A stretch of DNA of 64,000 nucleotides from Marinobacterium ramblicola (GTDB lineage: Bacteria; Pseudomonadota; Gammaproteobacteria; Pseudomonadales; Balneatricaceae): contig NZ_JAHREP010000002.1 of NCBI RefSeq assembly GCF_019084545.1, forward strand, positions 1 to 64,000, written 5' to 3'. The notes under the pieces were generated by a model. That model was not told the DNA's origin. It made no database searches and worked only from the letters and a program-made list of their open reading frames with translations. Below are positions 45,421 through 56,000 of this stretch, in pieces; the stretch's first letter is position 1; each line of letters opens with the position of its first letter. The position numbers and the translations under genes were made by a program.

Positions 45421-46559
45421 GCTATCGCGACTTCCAGCGCACGCTATCCGATAGTTCTGCCCATCTGAGTCGGCCCACAGGTTTCTGGAGCTATACCCAT
45501 CTCGATGCCTGGCTGCTGTTGATGCTGATGGCGTTGTGCGGATTCGGTCTGTTCGTGCTGTACAGCGCATCCGGGCGGGATGTGGGCTACGTGGAGCGCC
45601 AGGCGGTGCGCATGGCCGTCGGATTCTTCGTGATGATCGTGCTGGCGCAATTCCGCCCCCGCACTTTCGACCGCCTCGGCCCCTGGGCCTATGTGGCCGG
45701 GACCGGTCTACTGGTGGGCGTTCTGCTATTCGGCGTAGGCGCCAAGGGCGCGCAGCGCTGGCTCGAACTCGGTGGTTTCCGTTTTCAGCCGTCGGAGATC
45801 ATGAAGCTGGTTCTGCCGATCACCGTGGCGGGTTTCCTCGCCCGCAAGGCGCTGCCGCCGACCTTCAGCCGGCTCGGACTGGCGTTGGTGATCATCGGTG
45901 TGCCCACCGTACTGATCATGAAACAGCCGGACCTGGGCACATCGCTGCTGATCGCCGCGTCGGGCGTGTTTGCGATCCTGCTCTCGGGCGTCTACTGGCG
46001 CTGGATCTTTCTTGCCGGTGCCGTATGTGCGGCGGCACTGCCGGGGCTGTGGATGGTAATGAAGGATTATCAGCGTCAGCGAGTACTCACTTTCCTTGAT
46101 CCGGAGAGCGATCCGCTGGGCTCGGGCTGGAACATCATTCAGTCGAAAACGGCGATCGGTTCGGGCGGTTTGTCCGGCAAGGGGTGGTTGCACGGAACCC
46201 AGTCGCAGCTCGACTTCCTGCCCGAATCGCACACCGATTTCATCATCGCGGTGATCGGTGAGGAACTTGGCATGACCGGGGTGATCGTACTCTTAGCGCT
46301 CTACCTGCTGATCATCGGTCGCGGCATGGTGATCGCGGCGCAGGCGCAGGACAGTTTCTCCCGGCTGCTGGCCGGCAGTATTACACTGACCTTCTTCGTC
46401 TACGTGTTTGTGAATATCGGTATGGTCAGCGGTTTATTGCCGGTGGTTGGCGTGCCGCTACCGATGGTCAGCTATGGTGGCACCTCTATCGTGACGCTGA
46501 TGTGCGGCTTCGGCATTCTGATGTCGATCCATACCCACCGCCAGATGCTGACACGGTGA
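45417..46559 (+). CDS. mrdB: Peptidoglycan glycosyltransferase RodA (MrdB)
   Basis: 380 residues with about ten membrane helices. SEDS family features: VLYSASGRDVGYVERQAVRM, FQPSEIMKLVLPITVAGFL, FLPESHTDFIIAVIGEELG and GLLPVVGVPLPMVSYGG. It polymerises glycan strands for cell elongation together with MrdA, encoded directly upstream. Confidence 0.96.
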   Translation: MSYRDFQRTLSDSSAHLSRPTGFWSYTHLDAWLLLMLMALCGFGLFVLYSASGRDVGYVERQAVRMAVGFFVMIVLAQFRPRTFDRLGPWAYVAGTGLLVGVLLFGVGAKGAQRWLELGGFRFQPSEIMKLVLPITVAGFLARKALPPTFSRLGLALVIIGVPTVLIMKQPDLGTSLLIAASGVFAILLSGVYWRWIFLAGAVCAAALPGLWMVMKDYQRQRVLTFLDPESDPLGSGWNIIQSKTAIGSGGLSGKGWLHGTQSQLDFLPESHTDFIIAVIGEELGMTGVIVLLALYLLIIGRGMVIAAQAQDSFSRLLAGSITLTFFVYVFVNIGMVSGLLPVVGVPLPMVSYGGTSIVTLMCGFGILMSIHTHRQMLTR

Positions 46560-46637
46560 CAGGTTGCTCTCGGTGACAGGCGTACTGGGCGAAAGGCATA
46601 ATTCACCCCATCGGGGATTCAACTCAGGAGTTGCAAA

Positions 46638-47648
46638 ATGCGAAACCCAAAAGGTGCAAGGATCGCCGCAGGTGTTGCACTGATCGGTGCAATGTCGGTT
46701 GCTTGGCAGGGCAGTGCGGTGGCAGGCGCAAGCTATGCCGATCGTCCCGAAGCACAGGCGCTGTATGAGAAGCTGGAGAGCCAAGGGTTTGAGCATGACT
46801 ACCTGCGTGCGGTGCTGGACGACGCGAAACAGCAGGAATCGATACTGAAAGCGATGTCACGGCCGGCGGAAAAGCGCCTCAACTGGGGTGAGTATCGCAA
46901 AATTTTTGTCGAGCCCAAGCGGATCGAGCAGGGCGTTGCGTTCTGGAAAGAGCATGCTGACACCCTGGCCCGTGCCGAAGCTGAGTATGGCGTGCCGGCC
47001 GAGATCATCGTCGCCATCATCGGCGTCGAAACCCGCTATGGCCGGATCATGGGCAGCTACCGGGTACTCGATGCGCTGGCCACGCTGGGCTTCGACTATC
47101 CCAAGCGCGGTGAATTCTTCCTTGGTCAGCTGGAGCAGTATCTGCTGATGACCCGGGAGGAGGGGATAGCGCCGGGCACGTTGAAGGGCTCCTATGCCGG
47201 CGCCATGGGTTTTGGCCAGTTTATTCCATCCAGCTTCCGTAACTTCGCCGTGGACTTTGACGCCGACGGCAAACGCAATATCTGGAACAACCCGGTGGAC
47301 GCCATCGGCAGCGTCGCGCACTATTTCAGCGAACATGGCTGGAAAGCCGGCGAGCCGGTGCGTTCCAATGTGGTGATGGGGCAGCCCGCGCAGGAGGAGT
47401 GGATCAATGCCGGCCTGAAGCCTGAGGTGACGTTGGCGCAGTGGGCCGAGCGGGATATCCACACCCAGCGAGGGCTGGACCTGAACCAGCCGGCCACGTT
47501 GATGCGGCTGGAGATGGAGGATGGTGATCACTACTGGTTCGGGTTGCACAACTTCTACGTTATCACCCGCTACAACCACAGCCGGCTCTACGCCATGGCG
47601 GTATATGAGCTGAGCCGGGCGATCCGCGATGCACGTGGCAACGGCTGA
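46638..47648 (+). CDS. mltB: Lytic murein transglycosylase B
   Basis: 336 residues. A signal peptide (about 1-30, ending SAVAGA) has no lipobox, so the protein is likely soluble in the periplasm, unlike lipoprotein MltB of E. coli. The catalytic Glu is in IVAIIGVETRYGRIMGSYRV; GAMGFGQFIPSSFRNFAVDF is a family hallmark. CAGGAG lies eight bases before the ATG. It cleaves glycan strands during wall growth and lies between rodA and rlpA. Confidence 0.94.
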   Translation: MRNPKGARIAAGVALIGAMSVAWQGSAVAGASYADRPEAQALYEKLESQGFEHDYLRAVLDDAKQQESILKAMSRPAEKRLNWGEYRKIFVEPKRIEQGVAFWKEHADTLARAEAEYGVPAEIIVAIIGVETRYGRIMGSYRVLDALATLGFDYPKRGEFFLGQLEQYLLMTREEGIAPGTLKGSYAGAMGFGQFIPSSFRNFAVDFDADGKRNIWNNPVDAIGSVAHYFSEHGWKAGEPVRSNVVMGQPAQEEWINAGLKPEVTLAQWAERDIHTQRGLDLNQPATLMRLEMEDGDHYWFGLHNFYVITRYNHSRLYAMAVYELSRAIRDARGNG

Positions 47649-47664
47649 AGGGGAAGATAGGCGA

Positions 47665-48525
47665 ATGAGGCGTCTGCTACCGATTCTGTTGTTGACCGGG
47701 ATCTCCGTGCTTGTCGGCTGCTCCTCCAAGGGCAAGCAGGAGGAGAACGCCGGGCGCTACTCGATGAAGCATGACCGCTATCCGGATCGTCCGGTGGATG
47801 TGTCCGCCGTGCCGGATGCGGTGCCGCGATACGAACCGAAAAGTCGCGGTGGCAACAAGAGCCCCTACCGGGTGCTGGGTCAAAGCTACTACGTGCTGGA
47901 TTCCGCCAAAGGCTACCGTGAACGCGGTACGGCATCCTGGTATGGCGAAAAGTTTCATGGCCACCTGACCTCCAACGGCGAAACCTACGATATGTACAAG
48001 ATGTCGGCGGCGCACAAGAGCCTGCCACTGCCGACTTTTGCCCGCGTCACCAATCTCGATAACGGCCGCCAGGTGATCGTTCGCGTCAACGACCGCGGCC
48101 CGTTCCATGACGATCGGCTGATCGATCTCTCCTACGCCGCGGCATCGCGGCTGGAGATGCTCGGCAAAGGCACGGCCAGAGTGGAGGTGGAGGCGATCGA
48201 TCCAAGTGCCTGGGGCAGTGCTACCGTTCTGGCATCGGCGCAAACAGGCAATACGACCACAGGTTCCGCAACCGCTGCCAACGCCGATGCCACCGGACGC
48301 TTTCTTCAGGTCGGTGCTTACTCCAGCAATGGCGCCGCGCAGCGTGTGCAGAGTGAACTCCAGGCGACCAGCGATGGTGTCCCTGTGCTGGTGCGCGCCG
48401 TGGAGCGGGGCGGCAGTCAGCTCTATCGCGTGCTGATCGGACCGCTTCAGGGCAGTGCCGAGGATCTTATCGCCAGGGTACAGTCCGCGGGCCATCCGGC
48501 GCCAATCTTGGTAGACTACCCCTGA
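47665..48525 (+). CDS. rlpA: Septal ring lytic transglycosylase RlpA
   Basis: 286 residues from the ATG at 47665; an upstream ATG at 47629 lies inside mltB. A lipoprotein signal ends LVGC. The double-psi beta-barrel domain has GTASWYGEKFHGHLTSNGE and RVNDRGPFHDDRLIDLS with the catalytic Asp. A linker precedes a SPOR domain (about 210-285, RFLQVGAYSSNGAAQRVQ) that binds denuded glycans. It acts at the septum and cell wall, next to mltB and dacA. Confidence 0.94.
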   Translation: MRRLLPILLLTGISVLVGCSSKGKQEENAGRYSMKHDRYPDRPVDVSAVPDAVPRYEPKSRGGNKSPYRVLGQSYYVLDSAKGYRERGTASWYGEKFHGHLTSNGETYDMYKMSAAHKSLPLPTFARVTNLDNGRQVIVRVNDRGPFHDDRLIDLSYAAASRLEMLGKGTARVEVEAIDPSAWGSATVLASAQTGNTTTGSATAANADATGRFLQVGAYSSNGAAQRVQSELQATSDGVPVLVRAVERGGSQLYRVLIGPLQGSAEDLIARVQSAGHPAPILVDYP

Positions 48526-48590
48526 TCTGATGCGGACAGGGAACGTTTGAGTATTCCGCCTGTCCACCTGTCGACGCTTTCAACTACCCG

Positions 48591-49769
48591 ATGATGACCA
48601 CCATGTTGCAGAGACTCTACCGCGCACAACTCTATCTTTTGTCACTCATAGCGTTCTCGTTGCTGACGCTGAAGGTTCAGGCTGCCGAGATGATCCCGGC
48701 GCCACCGCAGATCGCCGCGACCGCGTATCTGGTGATGGATGCCGACAGCGGCGAGATCCTTCTGGCCAAGGATGCCGACCAGCGTTTTGCGCCGGCCAGC
48801 CTGACCAAGATGATGACCAGCTATATCGTCGAGTACGAGATCTCCCAGGGCAATATTGCCGAAGAGGATATGGTACCGATCAGCGAAAAGGCCTGGCGTA
48901 CCCAAGGCTCGCGCATGTTCGTGCGTGAGGGTACACAGGTGAAACTGGGCGATCTGCTGCAGGGGGTGGTAATCCAGTCCGGTAACGATGCCTCGGTGGC
49001 GCTGGCCGAGTATATCGCCGGTGGCGAGCGCGCCTTTGCCGATCTGATGAACCAGCACGCGGCCAAGCTCGGGCTGAAAAACACCCATTTCGAGAACGCC
49101 ACCGGCCTGCCGCATGAGAATCACTACTCATCGCCACACGATCTGGCACTGATCGGCCAGGCGCTGATTCAGCGTTTTCCCGAGCACTATGCGATCTATT
49201 CGCAGAAGTATTTCACCTACAACAAGATTCGTCAGCCCAACCGCAACCGTCTGCTCTGGCGTGATGACAGTGTCGACGGCATCAAGACCGGGCATACCGA
49301 CGAGGCCGGCTACTGCCTGGTAGCCTCGGCCAAGCGCGACGGCATGCGCCTGATCTCGGTCGTGCTGGGTACCAGCAGTGAAGAGGCGCGCGCGCAGGAA
49401 ACCCAGAAGCTGCTGGCCTATGCGTTTCGTTTCTACCGTACGCACCAGCTCTACAAAGCCAACCAGGTGCTGAATCAGTCCCGTATCTGGGGTGGTGTCA
49501 GCGACCAGCTGCGCCTGGGATTGGATCAGGATCTGGCCGTAACCATCCCCCGTGGCCAGGTGGAGGCGTTGGAAGCCAATCTCGATCTGCAGGGCGTGAT
49601 CAAGGCGCCGGTTGCCCGTGGTCAGCAGGTGGGGCGCGTGGTGGTCTCTCTTGATGGCAAAGAGGTGAAATCGGTACCGCTGGTGGCGCTGGATGAGATT
49701 CCCGAAGGTAGCTTCTTCAAGAAGATCTGGGATGAGATCCTGCTGTTCTTCACCAGCCTGTTCAACTGA
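48591..49769 (+). CDS. dacA: D-alanyl-D-alanine carboxypeptidase (PBP5/6 type)
   Basis: 392 residues. A signal peptide (about 1-31) precedes the peptidase domain with SxxK in FAPASLTKMMTSY, SGN in VVIQSGNDASVALAEY and KTG in VDGIKTGHTDEAGY. The C-terminal PBP5 beta domain ends in an amphipathic helix (IWDEILLFFTSLFN) that anchors the protein to the outer face of the inner membrane. It trims pentapeptides in the periplasm. Followed by the dat-ybeD-lipB-lipA genes. Confidence 0.95.
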   Translation: MMTTMLQRLYRAQLYLLSLIAFSLLTLKVQAAEMIPAPPQIAATAYLVMDADSGEILLAKDADQRFAPASLTKMMTSYIVEYEISQGNIAEEDMVPISEKAWRTQGSRMFVREGTQVKLGDLLQGVVIQSGNDASVALAEYIAGGERAFADLMNQHAAKLGLKNTHFENATGLPHENHYSSPHDLALIGQALIQRFPEHYAIYSQKYFTYNKIRQPNRNRLLWRDDSVDGIKTGHTDEAGYCLVASAKRDGMRLISVVLGTSSEEARAQETQKLLAYAFRFYRTHQLYKANQVLNQSRIWGGVSDQLRLGLDQDLAVTIPRGQVEALEANLDLQGVIKAPVARGQQVGRVVVSLDGKEVKSVPLVALDEIPEGSFFKKIWDEILLFFTSLFN

Positions 49770-49802
49770 CTATCCATCTGAGCAGCTGCCGCACTACAAT
49801 AT

Positions 49803-49822
49803 TTCTCAGACAGTTCTGAGAA
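49803..49822. promoter_or_regulatory. Perfect palindrome upstream of dat
   Basis: TTCTCAGA-CAGT-TCTGAGAA: eight perfect pairs around a four-base loop, ending 15 bases before the dat start codon. No T run follows on the + strand, so it is not a typical terminator. It could be an operator or a hairpin that affects translation of dat. Role unknown. Confidence 0.4.
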
Positions 49823-49837
49823 TGGAGTCGGCGCGAA

Positions 49838-50713
49838 ATGGCCGGTGATATCGTCTATCTGAACGGCGAGTTCATCCCTGCGAGTGAAGCGAAAGTCTCG
49901 GTGTTCGACCGGGGCTTTCTGTTCGGTGACAGCGTGTACGAGGTGATCCCCTTCTACCGAGGGGTGGGCTTTCGCCTCGAGCAGCACCTCAAACGTCTGC
50001 GTCACAGCCTGTCGGCACTGCGTATCCCGCTGGAAAAGGAGTGGCAGGAGATGCTCGACGAGCTGGTGCAGCGCAACGGCGGCGGCAACCTGTCGGTCTA
50101 TCTGCAGATCACCCGCGGCGATGCCGGTCGTCGAACCCCGGTGTATGACGAATGGATGCAGCCGACGGTGTTCGCCTGCTGTAATCCGATCCGCAACATC
50201 TATGCGGCGGGTGCGGACAACATCGCCGGTATCCGTGTCATCGTCACCGCGGATCTGCGTTGGCACCGCTGCGATATCAAGGCCAACGGCCTGCTGCCCA
50301 ATATACTGGTGCTGCAGCAGGCGCGCGAAGTCGGCGCCGACGAGGCGCTGATGCTCAGGGATGGCGTGCTGACGGAGGGGGGCTCCTCCAATCTGTTTAT
50401 AATCAAGAATGGGGTGATCTTCACCCCGAAACTCAGTTCCGAAATCCTCGGCGGCACCACCCGTGAGCTGGTGCTGGAGCTGGCCCGAGAGGCCGGCATC
50501 CCCTATCAGGAGACGGATCTGGGCTATGAACAACTGCTCGCGGCGGACGAGGTGTGGATATCCAGTTCGACGCGTGCTGTATTGCCGGTGCTGGAGGTGG
50601 ATGGGCAGCATATCGGAGGAGGCATGAAAGGCCCGCTCTGGTTGAGGATGTATGAGCTGTTCCGCCAATTTCACCATCAGTTGATGACCGGAGAGATGAC
50701 TGGAGATAAGTAA
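49838..50713 (+). CDS. dat: D-amino acid aminotransferase, class IV
   Basis: 291 residues. The class IV fold is shown by VSVFDRGFLFGDSVYEVIPF, the cofactor Lys in DIKANGLLPNILVLQQA, and ADEALMLRDGVLTEGGSSN. The sequence pattern fits D-alanine aminotransferase rather than IlvE or PabC, although this cannot be proved here. It interconverts D-alanine and 2-oxoglutarate with pyruvate and D-glutamate. Its position after dacA, which releases D-alanine, suggests recycling or supply of D-amino acids for the cell wall. It shares one base with the next gene. Confidence 0.86.
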   Translation: MAGDIVYLNGEFIPASEAKVSVFDRGFLFGDSVYEVIPFYRGVGFRLEQHLKRLRHSLSALRIPLEKEWQEMLDELVQRNGGGNLSVYLQITRGDAGRRTPVYDEWMQPTVFACCNPIRNIYAAGADNIAGIRVIVTADLRWHRCDIKANGLLPNILVLQQAREVGADEALMLRDGVLTEGGSSNLFIIKNGVIFTPKLSSEILGGTTRELVLELAREAGIPYQETDLGYEQLLAADEVWISSSTRAVLPVLEVDGQHIGGGMKGPLWLRMYELFRQFHHQLMTGEMTGDK

Positions 50714-50988
50714 TGAGCGATATGCCAGAAGCACCCAAGATCGAGTTCCCCTGTGAGAACTACCCGATCAAGGTGGTTGGCCACAATGAAAACGATTTTC
50801 GCGGTTTCGTCATCGAGACCGTGCAGATCCACGCCCCCGACCTGGATATCACCCAGGTCACGGTGAATGAAAGCCGCACCGGCAAGTATCTGTCGGTGCG
50901 ACTGCAGATCACGGCGACCGGGGAGGAGCAGCTGAAGCGCCTGCACGAGGACCTCAAAGCCTCCGGACGCGTGCAGACGGTACTCTGA
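50713..50988 (+). CDS. ybeD: YbeD family protein (DUF493)
   Basis: 91 residues, an ACT-like small fold: [19 protein letters not shown] and [20 protein letters not shown]. YbeD lies between dacA and lipB in E. coli too, so synteny supports the call. A role linked to lipoylation or allosteric control is suspected in the family, but the function is not established. One-base overlaps on both sides (TAATG and TGATG) imply coupled translation. Confidence 0.92.
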   Translation: MSDMPEAPKIEFPCENYPIKVVGHNENDFRGFVIETVQIHAPDLDITQVTVNESRTGKYLSVRLQITATGEEQLKRLHEDLKASGRVQTVL

Positions 50989-51641
50989 TGTCGGTCGCCG
51001 ATCAGCTTATTGTCCGTAGCCTCGGCCTGCAGCCCTATGAGCCGACCTGGCGGCGGATGCAGGCGCTCACCGCTGAGCGCAATGAACAGACTATCGACGA
51101 GATCTGGCTGCTCGAGCATGAGCCCGTGTTCACCCAAGGCCAGGCCGGCAAGCTCGAGCATCTGCTCGATCCCGGCGATATCCCGGTGATTCAGGCGGAT
51201 CGTGGCGGCCAGGTTACCTACCACGGCCCCGGCCAACTGCTGGCCTACCTGATGATCGACCTGCGCCGGCGCAAGCTCGGTGTGCGCGATACCGTCAGCC
51301 TGATGGAAAATGCGGTGGTCAGGGTGTTGGCCGATTTCGATATCCAGGCTTACCCGAAACCCGATGCGCCCGGCGTCTATGTCGATGGCGCCAAGATCAG
51401 CTCCCTGGGCTTGCGGGTGCGTCGCGGTTGCACCTTTCATGGCTTGGCGTTGAACCTGGATATGGATCTGACGCCCTTTCTGCGCATTAACCCCTGCGGT
51501 TACGCCGGCTTGCAGATGACGCAACTGAGCCTGCTCAGGCCCGAAGCCGATATCGCCAGCGTCCCCGAACGGCTGTTGAATTACTTGATCGATCAGATCG
51601 GGTATACTTCTGTTTCTCGAACAACCAGTTGGAACGATTAG
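50988..51641 (+). CDS. lipB: Octanoyl-[ACP]:protein N-octanoyltransferase LipB
   Basis: 217 residues. Family motifs [20 protein letters not shown], the Lys in [16 protein letters not shown] and the catalytic Cys in [14 protein letters not shown]. It moves octanoate from acyl carrier protein to lipoyl domains of 2-oxoacid dehydrogenases. Starts by one-base overlap with ybeD; lipA follows after four bases. Confidence 0.96.
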   Translation: MSVADQLIVRSLGLQPYEPTWRRMQALTAERNEQTIDEIWLLEHEPVFTQGQAGKLEHLLDPGDIPVIQADRGGQVTYHGPGQLLAYLMIDLRRRKLGVRDTVSLMENAVVRVLADFDIQAYPKPDAPGVYVDGAKISSLGLRVRRGCTFHGLALNLDMDLTPFLRINPCGYAGLQMTQLSLLRPEADIASVPERLLNYLIDQIGYTSVSRTTSWND

Positions 51642-51645
51642 TAAT

Positions 51646-52623
51646 ATGGCAGACTCCAGCGATAACAAACCTCAGCGTGCCGAACAGGGCGTCAAACTGC
51701 GTGGCGCAGACAAGGTTGCGCGTATTCCGGTCAAGGTGATCCCGACCGAAAAGGATGAGATGCCGCGTAAACCCGACTGGCTGCGCGTGCGCATGGGGAA
51801 CAATGCCGAGGTTAAACGGATCAAGTCCAAGCTGCGTGAACACAAGCTGGCGTCAGTCTGCGAAGAGGCCAGCTGCCCCAATCTGGGCGAGTGCTTCAGC
51901 CACGGTACCGCCACCTTCATGATCATGGGTGATATCTGCACCCGTCGCTGTCCGTTCTGCGACGTGGCCCATGGCCGTCCCAACGAGCTGGCCAAGGACG
52001 AGCCGCGCGAGCTGGCCGAAGCGATCGCCGATATGGGGCTGCGCTACGTGGTGATCACCTCGGTGGATCGCGACGACCTGCGTGACGGCGGTGCCCAGCA
52101 CTTCGCCGACTGCATCCGCGAAACCCGCGAGCGCTGCGCCAGCATTCAGATCGAAACCCTGGTGCCGGACTTCCGCGGCCGCATGGATATCGCGCTGGAG
52201 ATCCTGGACCAGACCCCGCCCGACGTATTCAACCACAACCTGGAAACCGTGCCACGGCTATACAAGCAGGTGCGCCCCGGTGCCGACTACGCCTGGTCAC
52301 TCGAACTGCTCAAGCGCTACAAGGCGCTGCAACCCAACGTGCGCACCAAATCCGGGCTGATGGTCGGCGTCGGTGAGAGCAACGAGGAGATCGTCGAGGT
52401 GCTGAAGGACCTACGCGCGCACAACGTCGATATGGTCACCATCGGCCAATACCTGCAGCCGAGCCGCAGCCACCTGCCGGTGGATCGCTTCGTTACCCCC
52501 GACGAGTTCAAGGAGTTCGAACGCGTTGCACATGGCCTTGGCTTTACCCATGTCGCCAGCGGTCCGCTGGTACGCTCCTCCTACCACGCCGATCTGCAGG
52601 CAAAAGGGGAGAAGGTGGGCTGA
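51646..52623 (+). CDS. lipA: Lipoyl synthase LipA
   Basis: 325 residues. The auxiliary cluster Cys set is in [17 protein letters not shown] and the radical SAM motif CxxxCxxC in [15 protein letters not shown]; the C terminus ends [16 protein letters not shown] with the conserved Ser. It inserts two sulfur atoms into octanoyl-lysine. Last gene of the long rightward run; no clear terminator follows. Confidence 0.97.
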   Translation: MADSSDNKPQRAEQGVKLRGADKVARIPVKVIPTEKDEMPRKPDWLRVRMGNNAEVKRIKSKLREHKLASVCEEASCPNLGECFSHGTATFMIMGDICTRRCPFCDVAHGRPNELAKDEPRELAEAIADMGLRYVVITSVDRDDLRDGGAQHFADCIRETRERCASIQIETLVPDFRGRMDIALEILDQTPPDVFNHNLETVPRLYKQVRPGADYAWSLELLKRYKALQPNVRTKSGLMVGVGESNEEIVEVLKDLRAHNVDMVTIGQYLQPSRSHLPVDRFVTPDEFKEFERVAHGLGFTHVASGPLVRSSYHADLQAKGEKVG

Positions 52624-53088
52624 AGTAAACGTTGTTGCTGGGTCCAAACATCACTGAGGTGCACCGGTTCGTGTAATCTCCAGCAGCCGGTGTCCCAACT
52701 GCTGGATATGCGGCTCGCTGGTCGTGTGATGGTCGGAGTCTGCGTCAACCGGCGCTTTCCTGGGTCAGTCGGTCGCGCTCCTCTTCCTGGGCGATCCAGG
52801 CGGAAAGCGCCTGCCCTGCGTTGCACTCCTTGAATACAGTAGGGATATACCTGCTGTGGCTGTCTTTTTTCCTACCCAAATATCAGATTCGCCTGATTTA
52901 CAGATTCCGGCAGGACTGTATCCTCGAATGTGTATGTCATTCGGTACAGATAGGTTGCATAGGCACGCCCTGTGCCAGGGTGCCCCGACATGCCACACAT
53001 CGTCAATCAGGAAACATCGTGTTCAAGAAGATACGCATCTCGCCCACGTCGAGGTTGGGCTTCGGCACGCCAAATCCGGGGAATGCCC
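52624..53088. other. Gene-free stretch between lipA and the PAS protein
   Basis: About 465 bases with no supported gene. On the minus strand a short open stretch (about 52745-52870) reads like the end of a protein (VFKECNAGQALSAWIAQ...) but has no start codon or ribosome site. It could be a gene remnant. The part around 52850-52960 is more AT-rich and may carry the promoter of the next gene. No terminator or RNA gene was identified. Confidence 0.45.
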
Positions 53089-56000
53089 ATGTCTGAAACC
53101 ATGGAGACGGCTTCATCTGACATACGGTTTCACCATATCGAGTGCCTGGACCGCTTTAGCCAAGCCAACACGAATGCGTTCCGCGCGAGCCTGCTGCTTT
53201 CTTCGCTGGTGGTCATCGGCTTGTGGAGTCATCTTCCGCATACTGGTCTGCTGACTTGGTTGTTCGCCACATGGATGGCACAGGCGGCACATGAAGTCTA
53301 TTCCAGGTACTACCGCAGGCATCGCGGTCATGGCGTAAGTGAATATCGCCGCTGGCTACACGGCTTCTGGCTGGGCGCAGTGGTCGTTGGTGCCTGCTGG
53401 AGCTTGCCGTTTTTTCTGTTCGAGGCCGTCAACCACGATGTAGTCCTGCTTCTCGTCTTCGCCATCGCGGGCGTAACTGCCTATGGCGGGGTGGCACGGG
53501 CAAACGTACTTTCCATCGCGCTGATCTTCGAGCTGGCGGTGTTGTTGCCAATGTGCATCTGGTTGTTTCAGCAGGATTCGGCAATCTATCGCGTTATGGG
53601 CGTCGCGTCACTGCTTTTCCTGGCCATGCTTGCGCCGCTGCTGCGCAACATGAACCAGATGGTGACGTGGACGCTGCGGCTGGACGTCGAGAACCACCGT
53701 TTGAGCGACGAGCAGAAGGGCTACCTTGAAAGACTGCGTCGCCGCGAAGAGGAGTACCGCACGCTGGCGGTCAACCTGCCCGTTGCAGTGATTCGCTACG
53801 ATCAGGAACAGCGCCGCCGTTATATCAACCCGGCTGCGGAAAGAATGCTGCACGGCAACGCCGCGGAGATGCTGGGCCAGGTTCCCGGCGAGGGGGGTGT
53901 TCCGGCAACACCCGAGATGATAGAGCGCTATCGCGGCAGGATGGCGGAAGTACTGGCGACCGGGGAGATCCGCGAGTTCGAGTTCGTCCTGGATGCGCTG
54001 CCGGAAGGCCGGCATGAACATTATTATGTTCGCATGGCGCCGGAGTACGGCGACGACGGGACGGTCTCCGGTTCGTTAACGATCTGGTTTGACGTCACCG
54101 AGCGCAAGCGGTTCGAGGAAGCGTTGCAGGAACGCGGTGACTTGTTGCACGCGGTTATAGAAAGCTCGCCGGAGATCATCGTGTTCGCGCTGGATGCGAG
54201 CTACCGTTACCTCTCCTTCAACGACAAGCACAGGCAGGCAATGCGGGCCATCTGGGGCAAGGAGATCACGGTCGGCATGAGCATGCTGGATGTGATTGGA
54301 AACCATCCAGACCGCGAAGAAGCCAAGCGGGGATTTGACCGCGCTTTGTCGGGTGAGAGTTTCGTGGACGAGAGCGCCTATGGCGACGAGGCCCTTTCGC
54401 GCGAGTACTGGCAGACTTTCTGGTCGCCCATCCGTGCAAGCTCCGGCGAGGTGACAGGCCTGACCTGCTTCGTCCTGAACGTCTCGGAACGCCGACGGGC
54501 CGAGGAATCATTGCGGCGATCCGAGCAGTTGATGCGCACGGTGATCGATGCCTCGCCGGATTGGATATTCGTCAAGGATCGGAACCACCGGTACCGGCTG
54601 GTCAACAAAAGTTATGCCGACTCCCTGCGTATTCCCCCCGAAGACTTCATCGGCAAGGATGGCCTGGAACTGGGTTTTTCCGAGGAACAGGTGAAGGGCG
54701 ATCCCGCCAAGGGCATACGCGGTTTCTGGGCGGATGACCAGGCGGTGTTGGAGAGCAACAAGGCGCAGATCTACCCGGACCACCCTGTCACCGTGGACGG
54801 CGAGGCGCGCACCTTTTACACCATCAAGGTTCCGCTGTGTGATGATGATGGCGCTCCCTGGGGGGTACTGGCTATCGGGCACGATATTACCCAGCGCAAG
54901 CAGGCAGAGAACCTGTTGCAGGAAAGGTATGAATACATCGTCGAGTTGAATGCTCGCCTGGAAGAGAACGCATGCACGCTGGAAGAGCAGGCGGTGGAGC
55001 TGGAGGCGTCGAAGGAGCAGTTGATGCAGACCGAGGCCTGGTATCGCGGCATCCTGCAATCGGCGCCGGATGGCATGGTGGTGGTTGACGGGCAAGGCGT
55101 GATCCGCCTGGTCAACGGGCAGCTTTGCCGAATGTTCGGTTACAAGGACAGCGAGCTGATCGGGCAGGCCATCGAGTTGTTGGTGCCGTTCGACCTGCGC
55201 CATGCTCACGTGGCCCGGCGGGCCGGGTTCATCGAGTCGGGTTCGTCTGGACGGCCCATGGCTGGGGGCAGGGGCGGGCTGCGGGCCTGCCGCAAGGACG
55301 GGAGCGAGTTTTTCGCCGATGTCAGCCTGGCACGCCTGCCGGACATGGACGACGCAGTGGGCACGATCTGTGCGGCGATCCGCGACGTGACCGAGCGCAT
55401 GCGCATGGAGCAGGCGCTGGCGAAACGCGAGCAGGAGTTCCGCACCCTGGTCGAGAATTCGGTGGATACGGTCGTCCGCTACGGGCCGGATCTGCGTCGC
55501 CTGTATGTCAACCCGGCCATTGCTGCCCTGGCGGAGGGGGGCGCGGCAGCGTTGCTGGGGCATATGCCTTCGGAGTGTCCCGGCGGTGCCGGTGCTGTGA
55601 TGTACGAGAACAAGCTCGCCGAGGTGTTCGCCGAGGGAAAGGGGAGCGAGTTCGAATTGAAGTGGCCGGATCGTGCGGGGCGGGAGATGTGCAGCTTGAT
55701 CAGCCTGACGCCGGAATTCGATGCGCAGGGCGAGGTGGCGAGCGTGCTGGCGGTGGGGCGCGACATCACCGAACTGAACGCCTTCCGACAGAGAATCCAC
55801 CAGATGGCGTTCTATGACTCGCTGACTTCATTGCCCAATCGTGCGCTGTTCAACGACCGTTTGCGCCAGATGATCACCGATGCTGCATGGCATGGGCAGC
55901 AGGCCGGTTTGATGATGATTGACATGGATCGATTCAAGGCGGTAAACGACACGCTGGGGCATCCGGCGGGTGATGAGCTGTTGCGCGAGACGGCACACCG

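Noticed and set aside
43513-45570. 685-codon minus-strand frame opposite mrdA
   Set aside because: Antisense shadow of PBP2 with no family features.
52745-52870. Short coding-like stretch on the minus strand after lipA
   Set aside because: It reads about 40 codons with plausible composition, but has no start codon or ribosome site, and an in-frame stop upstream. At most a gene remnant.
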